From: Fragilaria crotonensis
Lineage: Eukaryota > Bacillariophyta > Fragilariophyceae > Fragilariales > Fragilariaceae
Direction of reading: 5' to 3'
NCBI GenBank assembly: GCA_022925895.1
Contig: JAKSYS010000333.1
Span: forward strand, 1 to 64,000
DNA length: 64,000 bases
Part shown: piece by piece, positions 55,437-64,000 of the stretch
Layout: each line of letters opens with the position of its first letter
Position numbering within the stretch: position 1 is the stretch's first letter
Program-made: the position numbers and the translations under genes
The notes under the pieces: model-generated
Told to the model about the DNA's origin: nothing
What the model saw: the letters and a program-made list of their open reading frames with translations, nothing else
Database searches by the model: none

Positions 55437-58400
55437 ATGTCTACTTCACCATTTGGGAGACGCTCTTGCAATCATACTCGGGAATGTGGCTCCTCTCCTT
55501 GTGAGAACCGCAAACGCAAGGCGGACTCTGATGTCTTGGATGTTCAGGATCTCGCCTCGCCGGTACGTCGTCGTGTATTGGTGGCTTCCCGTGGTTGGGG
55601 CCGAACGTTTCCTGAGAGCTTTCGCGTTATATCATTGCGGGTACAAAATCCTCGTGTCTTTCGCGGTCTTTCGTCTGGAGATGAGTCGCATTTTTCGGAT
55701 CCCGCGCGCCGCAAGACATTCTGCCCTAGTCAAGTGCAGGCTGCGGCGGTGTTGTCGAAATGCATTCCACGTCATCTGTCGGAGTCTTTCACCAAGCGCT
55801 TTCTCCATCATCAGGATTGCCCACAGCCGGTTCAAAGTGGGTGCATGATGCCATCCCGCCTGGAGCACAGGTTTGCAAAACCTTCGTTTCCAGTATTCAC
55901 GAAGCACTAGTGGATACCTTTGGTGTTGGTAATGTTTCCGTGGAACAGTGCCAATTCATGAAGTGTGATCGCGACAAGACGTGTGGTGTGGCTGTTCCTC
56001 ACGTTCTTGAGATCATTGTTCTCGATGCTGTCTTGGCGCGTTCCAAGAAAGTTCCAAGGCCATTGTCTTCCACCCGCGCTACGGTTGATACTCCCGTCAA
56101 GATGCGTATTGATGACATTTCCCTGAAGGAGCCCTGTCACGACCACCGTTTCAGGGCGTTGGTCGCTGTGCTTCCGGAGGCGGGTGTGTTTACTGCCACC
56201 GGGAGAGGAGGAAGGTATGTTGGCGTGCCAAATACGCATGTACCACTTGACATTAACTGGCTTCGGGTTGTCAAGAACGGGAAGAAGGAGAGGAGATTTG
56301 GGAAAGGTGGTTATGTGACACGTCTGTGGGGTGGTGATCCTGACTGTGTCTGGAGATGGAGGATCCATCGGGGTTCGCCGAAACTTGTCATTCCCGACCG
56401 TCTCACTGGTAATGCTGTCGGAATCACTTTCGACAAATCTCCACCCAAGTCTGTGTATCATGTACAGCAATGTGCCGACGAGGATTCTCCCGCTTACCAC
56501 CGGACTATATTTGGGGCGGACTTTCATTCCACAAGGAATACACAAGAGCTTCGGCGAGACTACCTTGAAAAGTATTTACAGTCAACATCGGCAAGAAGAG
56601 GCTGCCGTCATTATGTTGCGGGATACCTCCATCACCATATAAATCCAGATTCGGTTTGGATCATTGATCCTGAAAAGGAAGGCGATGTGGATGTCAATGT
56701 TTCCGTTCATATTCGTCACCATCAGGGGAACAATATGGTTGCCCTATTTCGCGATTCTGTGATACAGGTAAGGTACCTTCCTGCACTTGGCAGGGGTGCC
56801 TTGATCTGGTTGGACTTGTTCGTGACCATGCTGCCAGTGTTCGTCGAAGTCGTGGTGCTTCGGGGTAAGGGCAAACCAGGGTGATCTTGGGTCTATGCAC
56901 CCGGTGGGGACTCGAATTGAAAGGGATCTTGTGACTAGAACACAATATGTTGCATCTTCTACTCTTTTGGACCGTCCGGTTCTTGGGGCGTGTGTTGAGC
57001 TGCAGCCCAGCTGGCCTCGGAATCGGTTCCTGCTGTGCTAAGGGTCATGCAGGACATGGAAGATGATGCCGACCTGAAACCTTCGGGTGGCATGAGGGGT
57101 GATGGTGCATCTTGTCGTGTGTCCCATACAATGGATGTTAGTGTTGATTTGGCAAACTCCTCCCACTATGACGTTAACGACGCGTCGCAAGGGTTCAGCA
57201 TCTGGACTGAAGATGAGCCTGGTACCACAACAGATTGGTACTTTGTGCTTCCCAATGTCTTCGGAAAAAAATAGTGCTGGTACAACATACAACGGCATGG
57301 CAATAAAGCTAACTCACGGTGTCCTTATAAGCTGGGATGGGAGGCTGATTAGGCACTGCACCTCTATGATGCAAAGAAAGAAGGACTGTCATGTTTATGG
57401 CACTTTTTGCGGCAAAGACAGCCATCGTTCGGTATGGTGTGCAACGGGCCATCGCTTGGAGCAAAAGCGACGTGGGCAGGTGGGGAAGCACAACCGAGTG
57501 TTGCACCCCGTCTGATGCTGAGGATTTACCTGAAGGTATCGTTGATGAAACGCCAACTGAGGAATCGAAAGTTGTTGTTGGTGATGTCGATGGCGTTCTT
57601 GTTGACGTTGCGGCGTCTCCCATCATTGGCATGCAATTGGATGGATGGATTTGAATCTGATCTCGGTCTTGGAGACGAGGGCGATGATGAAGACGGGGCG
57701 ATGATGAAGACGACAGCAGTGTTGATGAAGGAGTCCCAGCTTCTGATGCTGTTGGGGAGGGGGTGTCTGACGACTTACTTGTTTGGGACAATTGTCGGAA
57801 CTCCGCTTCCATGCACACGGCTATTTCATGTGATGCCCCATCTTCATCAGCACCTGAAGATGATTACGGTGGTGTCAACTCTACGTGCACGACAACAACG
57901 TTGCATCTCAAGAAAGTTGATGATGCGGTGACGATCGGCAAAATATCCGCCCGTTCATTGACACTGGAACGGAACTGTGAAAAAGCTGTTCATCACGAGT
58001 CCACGAAAGGGCTGCCCAACTTGCTTCCTCTGGTGGGGCAAGAGACGTGTGGGGTGTGTGATTTGTTGTGCGTGAACAACCGGGGAAGTAAACGAGATGC
58101 TCTTCATTTTGTTTGTGCGGGTGGCCGCTATCGAACGATGTTGGACCCTCGCGAACCTCTTGCCCCCTTCCCTCGTGGCCTTACGGGTGGGCGTCGAACT
58201 CCCGGATATGCTTGTCGATATCTGCATCGGCCAATCAACGATGGGAGTGGCTTCGATGTTCGAATTTATTATCCGTATTTCCTTTGCAGCAGGAATGGAG
58301 AATCGGAAACACTCTTTGATATCCTGCAACCATCGGAGGTCACGGCGTCTCATTTGGTTCGCGCATCGCACATCTTGGTTCCATGTCCTCATTTGCAATA

Positions 58401-59406
58401 CCACTTTGAAGAGTTCTGGAAGTTGTTTTTACCGGGGTTCACAACACTCCGTACTGGTGTGGAATGGATATTGGATGTTCCATGGTATTACGTTCGGATG
58501 GTTGCGTGTAAGACCCAGTATCCTCATGTCCAGTCATACGGGTGTGCTTACGATACGTGGATCAAAGTCAACGACTGTGACTGGAGAACATTTGATGACG
58601 CCATTCGGCATAACGTCATGATAGGTGTGTCGGGGGAATGCGGATCTGACAGGCGTATGATTGCAATCCAATCTCTGACTGCGGGAACTTTCCTTGGTGG
58701 AAACAGAGTCTTTTTCCCAACAAAGAAACTACGGGATGTGTTCCGTAGAAAATTTGAACCCTTCTTGCCTCCCGGTGCGCATGCACAGGTTGGGGAACAA
58801 GAGAGTGATGGTTCCCGGTCCTGCCCACATGGAGAAAACCGTCAGATACGTCTGTACTATTTCCTAGTTAAGGTTCCGGCTGCTACAGCTGGTGTGGCGT
58901 CATTAAGTGACACTTGTCCCAATTGGACTGATGAAGTGACGAGTGGTGCTCTTTCAAAGTATGAAGAAGATGATGGGTTATTCTGCTATGACCTTAACTC
59001 ACCATTGTATGATGAGAGGTTAAGCTGGTACAAACGGAGATTCATGGCTGCAAAGGAGGTTCCTCCCATGTTCCGATGGAAATCGCTGGAGAGTCTATCA
59101 ACTGCGTTACAGTCAATCTTGACCCTACAATGCGATGATGATCACCGAGATGTTGTGGCTAGACATGCCACTGAGACTATGGTTCTGGCTCTTCGAGAAA
59201 CCATTGGATTTGGTTTGAGGTATGCCATGATCTTTGACAGGATGTGCCTCAGCATAAAACATGCAATTGCACGTCTTCCATCGCGGCTGGTGGACAACAT
59301 TCTATCGGCATTTGCTTCGATGATCACTACGCTGATTCCTGATGTAATTCTGGTTCACGCCCTTGCCTGTGACGACGTATTCCTACTTTCGAAAGTTGAT
59401 TCTTAA
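55437..59406 (+). pseudogene. Large unrecognised gene next to a transposase, frames broken
   Basis: No known family. A possible start is ATG 55437 (MSTSPFGRRSCNHTRECGSS then CENRKRKADSDVLDVQDLAS), right at the minisatellite edge. A second frame covers about 55800-56884 with KWVHDAIPPGAQVCKTFVSS, GVAVPHVLEIIVLDAVLARS, YHRTIFGADFHSTRNTQELR and RRGCRHYVAGYLHHHINPDS. After a poorly coding, acidic stretch (56885-57760) a long frame runs from 57763 to 59406: TCGVCDLLCVNNRGSKRDAL, HFVCAGGRYRTMLDP, RRTPGYACRYLHRPINDGSG, RIYYPYFLCSRNGE, VPCPHLQYHFEEFWKLFLPG, GVEWILDVPWYYVRMVACKT. Several His/Cys pairs might bind metal. The size, convergent transposase and repeat setting suggest a transposon-borne accessory protein. 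Confidence 0.5.
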
Positions 59407-59737
59407 TTTTGTTAGGACTATGCCCTTCACGACGAAAGATGGACACCTGATCGAAAAAACAATCAACACGGTAATACCATCTGATCTGAGAGGCCTCGGA
59501 GGTGCCGGAATTGTTGGTGAACCGGTGCAGACTTCGCGAGGTGGAACAGAAAGGCTGCAGCCAACAAAAATGCAACATTCTTGACGAGGTGACGAAAGAA
59601 GGAGGGGAAACCTTGTTGGTCTTTCCGGTCACCCCGCAATCGACTGGAACATGCGACACACTGGCTGGTCTACCCACAGGGCAACAAAATGATACATAAT
59701 AGGGAAGAATGACATGGACTTCAGAGATATAATTCGT

Positions 59738-62700
59738 CTACTTACTACGTTTTCGTTTGCGGGCTTTTTGCAATTCGGGCTTCCCTTCCCTTCCGATGAC
59801 TCCACTGTTGCGAACGCGTGGTTTGCGACGTTTGGATTTCACGGGTGCTGGTGCGACAATTTGACGCCGTTGCACAAATCCTTCATCCCCACTTTCGTCG
59901 GATTCGGGTTTCTCACGAGTGATGACTACTTCTCTGTGCTTCTTGTGAATGAAGGAGTCCCACGTTGTTGACCACTCAGATGGGGAGAGAATCATGAATA
60001 GGTACTTGATGTCGGGAAGACTTTGCGCATTGTTGTCGGGGGGGCGAATCGCTGAATGTATCGGGAATGGCCACAGTAGGTCTCCATATTGCATTGACAT
60101 GGACAAGGTAGAGGATTGGTTGGAGAGTTCCGGGGATTAATGAGAGCTTGAACTCTCGAAAGATGGATCTGTCAACTTCCTCTTCCACATTGTTGTGGTC
60201 ATTGACTTCTTCGACGTCAAGGTCTTCCACATCACTGCTGTCATCATCATTGTCAAGCACAACCTCATTGTAAGACTCAATAACCGCATAAAAACCAGGC
60301 GTTTTGACGGCAACAGATTGTCCTGAGTGGGGGAAACTGATACGGGAACCACTTTGTACATTGTGAAGGTTGAGAAAGGTGTGAATTCGAGAAGGGAAGA
60401 GATCATTGAATCCGGACCACTTGACCAAAGCATAGTCGAACCATGGTTTTTGGTGATAGTTGGGATGGGCACGATAGATCTGTCCATCAGCAGATTTGTA
60501 TTCAGTGTGACAGTGAAGAATTGACGTAGTCAAGTGAGGAGGCAATACGATGCCAGGGTGTTGGTAACATGTGAATTCAGGTGGTACTCCTCAGGAATGG
60601 AGTCGTCAACTTTCTTCTTTGATGCAAAACGGCGGCACTTTACATTACCATGAGCATCCCTCTCCATGGAATACCTCTTGCCTTGCAAGCGATGAGTGGT
60701 GGGAGGCAAGTTGGTGCTTGAGAGGAATCGCTGACACTGGAAACAGACTTCCTAATTGCAAGGTTCTCAACATAACGCATAGCAGCCTGGACTGTAAATG
60801 TTTCTTGACGCTTTGGGTATTCCGTGGTATCTTTGGAGATGGTGATGTGAGCAGACTCTGCATAGGAACTATTCATAACCTCGGGACACCAAAATTGAGG
60901 ATGTCGTCTGCAATATGCAACACAAGATGTGTTTTGATTGTTGCATTGCCCATGGCACCGGCAAGTCTGGGGGCAACAAACTTCAGGGTTCGCATCAGCG
61001 ACGATGTTGCATAGCCAGATCTCAATGCGGATAGACGTGGGATATGAGGTTGCTTCAGCCAGGCGTGCCATTCAAGCAAAGAACTGAGTAAAAGCTTCCA
61101 GTCGTTGACAAAATCAGGGTTGCTCAGGTTCATGTCAACATCGGGCTGATGAGACGATGCCTTTTTTGATTGAAATATTTCTGAGAATTGAGTGGTGTAC
61201 AATGAAATCAGCATGATGAACAGGCATCCCGCATATTCATGTCCAGGAATGTTAGCGGTGGAGGAAAACCCTTTGTGACATTTGTCTTGGGAATCTGACG
61301 ATCACTTTGCCGGCGTACTTGCTGGTTGATGTCCAATAACAGATTATTATACCTCCTTGCAAATTCGGATGTCTTTCCAATTTGCTTAAAGAACGAGTCA
61401 AGAACATTTTTGAACCAGCCTAAAAGAACCAAGTGAAGGATCTCGCCAGGGCAGGCACCAAAAATGCCGCGATCGTTGTGGGCGCCAAATCGGACAGAAT
61501 CGAACGCATTGATCAGAAACTGTTGAGAATTGGACTTCAACAAGTCAAACTGTCGCTTGGTGACCATTTCATTGACGGACTTGGGTGTGCGTTTTGGATA
61601 GGCACGTGCCTTGGAATAACCTGATTTCCCAGTTGGACACTCGCAAGCACGACATAGCTGTGCAACACCTGCTGTGCGAGATCGGTAATGACCACAGAGA
61701 GTGTCATGTCCTCAGTGTCTCCAACAATGAATGGAACGTAAGGGTGCAAGACAACAGGAAAGATTTACCGCGATAACAAAGGTTCCATTTCATACCTGTT
61801 TCTTGGAGTTGAAGATATCCTGACTCACGAAGAATGAAGTCAATTTGAAGGTGATATTCATTTACGCGGTAGCAAGCATCAGAAACAAGTGAAGATGATA
61901 CAATTGGGAGTGGCGTATTGGCTTTTGGAACACCAGGAGAGGAATCACGTTCCTTCACAGGAGTTGTGTTGATGAAACCCAACACCCTCATTGCGGCGGG
62001 TGTCTTGCGAATGTCATGCTTCATCAGTCCATAGGAAAGAACAATGGGTTCCAAACTCAACCTACCACCGCCACCAATGTCGCATGTTGTCTTATCAATT
62101 GCAAGTGTGCATGGAAGTAACATATCCTCAGGATTCTTGATAAGTTTGTCGTAGGTTTTCAGGTAGGACATGCCAGTATTGATATCACCCAAAACTGACC
62201 CGGACGGTTTTGCAAATGGGTCAAGGTGGTGATTGTTGGGGTCGTGAATATATAGTTCTCGTCCTGGTTAAGGTCCGGACAAGAAAGAAGAGAACTGAAT
62301 ACGGCATGGGCACTAAAATAAACAACCTCAATGTGGCAGTTTGAATAAGGGAGGTAGAGCTCTTTCACAATGGGAGTCAAAGAATCGAGGCCAACACGTC
62401 CACGCAGCTTGTCCATAACCGTCTTACGTGAAGTGATCGGCATGTCGCGAAAAATGTGTCCTTCTGAGCAGGATCTAACAGCCCACTTCATAACCTCGTC
62501 ATAAGCAATCATTGGAGCTTTGAGTCTCTTCAGGGTCTGAAGGAGATCAATCTGAACCTTTTCTTCAACAGAAAACAACGACAGTTCAAGGCCATCATCG
62601 TGATCATTTGACCATGGATCCTTGAATGTATCAGAAAAAGAAGGGGCATCGCCAATCTCAGCAGCAGACATAGGGACACTGCTGTTGGGATGGTTGGATG

Positions 62701-63113
62701 CAAAGGTGGTGGAGTCCTCAGCGATGGATAGTAAAGGGTCATTTTCATCAACATCAGCAAATGACGAGGTACCAACAAAATCATCCTCAACGTGCAAGGG
62801 TAGTAAAGATATGTGATCGTTGTTTGCATGGGCACCAGTAACAGATGACAAGGCAGCATGAAAGCTCGCATTGGTTTGTTGGTGATGAAGGGGGTGCGTC
62901 CATTATGCCACCATGAATGGAAGGTTCTTTTGAATAATCCAAGGAACACTGAGGATGCGTTGAGAGATGACGGGACAGACCCATTGGGCCAGCAACAACA
63001 AATCGACCACATGAAATACATTGGTCTTTCTCTGGGGATAACATGAGGACTTTCTTGGCATTTCTCCTGCGTGAATTTTCGATCCGACGTGAAAGCCTGG
63101 CCTGGAGGCTCAT
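59738..63113 (-). pseudogene. Plavaka/CMC-like transposase with N-terminal zinc finger, broken
   Basis: Minus-strand pieces run from ATG 63113. N-terminus: RRIENSRRRNAKKVLMLSPE and a zinc finger CISCGRFVVAGPMGLSRHLS then THPQC. Then LSLFSVEEKVQIDLLQTLKR with MDKLRGRVGLDSLTPIVKEL, SYLKTYDKLIKNPEDMLLPC, AIDKTTCDIGGGGRLSLEPI, PAAMRVLGFIN, PFIVGDTEDMTLSVVITDLA, RGIFGACPGEILHLVLLGWF with KNVLDSFFKQIGK, HTYRAHPNY-type IYRAHPNYHQKPWFDYALVK, and a basic tail RRKPRVRNSGVIGREG. The order (zinc finger; D-rich middle with cysteine; GACP.E.LH..LLG; YRAHP.Y....W.DYA.VKW) is that of large CMC-type, Plavaka-like transposases. At least five frame changes occur, so it is dead as read. It converges on the unknown gene 330 bp away. 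Confidence 0.65.
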
Positions 63114-64000
63114 GGTGGTGGCATCAAAATGAACAACAGACAAGGACGAGCGACTTAAACAGAAACCCCTTGCATGTAGGTTGAGAATGACACAAATGAA
63201 GTGGTACTCCGATACCAAGAAAGTTGCGAATACAAAAAAAGAAACAGAACACTTCATACATAGAGGTGTTCACTATATGCATGGATATGTTTGAAATACA
63301 AAATTGGCGTACCATAGGTGGTACACTTATTTTGAATGGTTTTGGTCGAAAATTCCATATTAATGTAAAATACATAAAGGTACAAATTGTAAAAAGTTTG
63401 GACATAATTTGTAAAATAATGTACTATGTAGGAGTCCATGTAAAAGCCGCCGCCTTGTGATGTATTCTTTCTGACCCATCAAGAAAGCTGCTGCAGTTAA
63501 TTATGAATAGGCTTTAATTGACCCCTTATGAATCTAAGGCTTGATATGTGATGATGTTGTTGCCTGTAGTTGGCCACAATTTTTTCTAAAATTTTGCTAT
63601 CGGTTGCAGGAGGTTCCGGAAAAATCTTCATTTAGACCAGTAGATGACCGTTATCCTTCCCTGCATTTCATTTTTGGATAAAACGATTAAAGGATATCAG
63701 TTGGTAGTAGGAATCTTCCTTTCAGAAAATTTAAGAAAGTTTAAGAAAATTTAAGGAGATTAATAAGCTAAAACTGGCTTCTGTACAGATAAGAAAGTTA
63801 AAGCATATATATAAGATAGTTTAAGAAGCTTAAAATATAGCTTAAGAAGAATTAAGAAAGTTTATGATGCTTGAAATGTCCGATCAAAAATCCAACTTTA
63901 GACTCTTAGACTAATATGCGCACCTTAGAAAATCACATTCCTTTGTTACACCGGAAGCATCACTTCAAAGATTGTTTAAGCGACTTAAATCTTCTTCACG
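63114..64000. other. AT-rich edge with TTAAG-rich motif cluster
   Basis: No gene seen. 63720-63990 is full of short variants of TTTAAGAAA and its complement, for example AATTTAAGAAAGTTTAAG, AAGAAGCTTAAAATATAGC and TTTAAGCGACTTAAATC. The cluster may be the sub-terminal repeat zone of the element that carries the transposase, or a separate AT-rich repeat cut by the window end. Confidence 0.45.

Noticed and set aside
53759-55471. A 570-codon minus-strand open frame
   Set aside because: It is the translation of the higher-order minisatellite. The other two minus frames are also open over much of the array, so openness is a property of the repeat unit, not evidence of a protein.
1-64000. LTR or other virus-like elements, tRNA and rRNA genes
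   Set aside because: I looked for reverse transcriptase, integrase and capsid motifs and for cloverleaf or rRNA strings and recognised none; a dedicated search could still find diverged ones.

Overview
The window looks like nuclear DNA of a diatom, probably a pennate one. The clearest support is a light-harvesting protein with a bipartite plastid pre-sequence carrying an ASAF-type cleavage site (28026-29010). Also diatom-like are a DUF6824 protein, a red-lineage bestrophin, small GT-AG introns of about 66-230 bp, and intergenic DNA very rich in GTAC. No rRNA, tRNA, CRISPR array or LTR-type element was recognised by eye.

Layout. 0.8-6 kb: a decayed Helitron (Rep plus PIF1-type helicase) whose N-terminal part is a 99-bp tandem repeat. 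6-16 kb: repeat-rich DNA with a ~174-bp satellite, a 3.5-kb PIF/Harbinger element inserted into a dispersed repeat (an unfilled copy of that repeat lies at 26.8-27.2 kb), and an ~850-bp tract with no CpG at all. 17-25.4 kb: host genes (DUF6824, aminoacylase-1, TBC1D20-like Rab GAP) around a broken DDE transposase. 28-40.4 kb: a compact host gene block holding a chlorophyll-binding protein, an alanine-rich Myb-like protein, a small membrane protein, a ferric-reductase/NADPH-oxidase-like gene, Obg-like ATPase 1, a PET100-like protein and a bestrophin. 41-48 kb: three short non-autonomous elements with clear terminal inverted repeats (1.19 kb, 401 bp hAT type with 8-bp target duplication, 599 bp) among an SRPBCC gene, a TPR gene and a broken unknown gene. 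48-55.4 kb: hairpin arrays, tandem duplications and a 1.6-kb higher-order minisatellite. 55.4-63.1 kb: a large unrecognised plus-strand gene convergent with a broken Plavaka/CMC-like transposase carrying a zinc finger, possibly one large mobile element.

Several well-conserved host genes (DUF6824, aminoacylase, ferric reductase) carry one or two isolated frame breaks while neighbours (Obg-like ATPase, bestrophin, TBC, light-harvesting protein) are clean. Uncorrected long-read indels are as likely as true pseudogenes. The host genes do not form one pathway; they are ordinary housekeeping and plastid or mitochondrial functions set in transposon-rich DNA. All assignments come from reading motifs, not from a database search.
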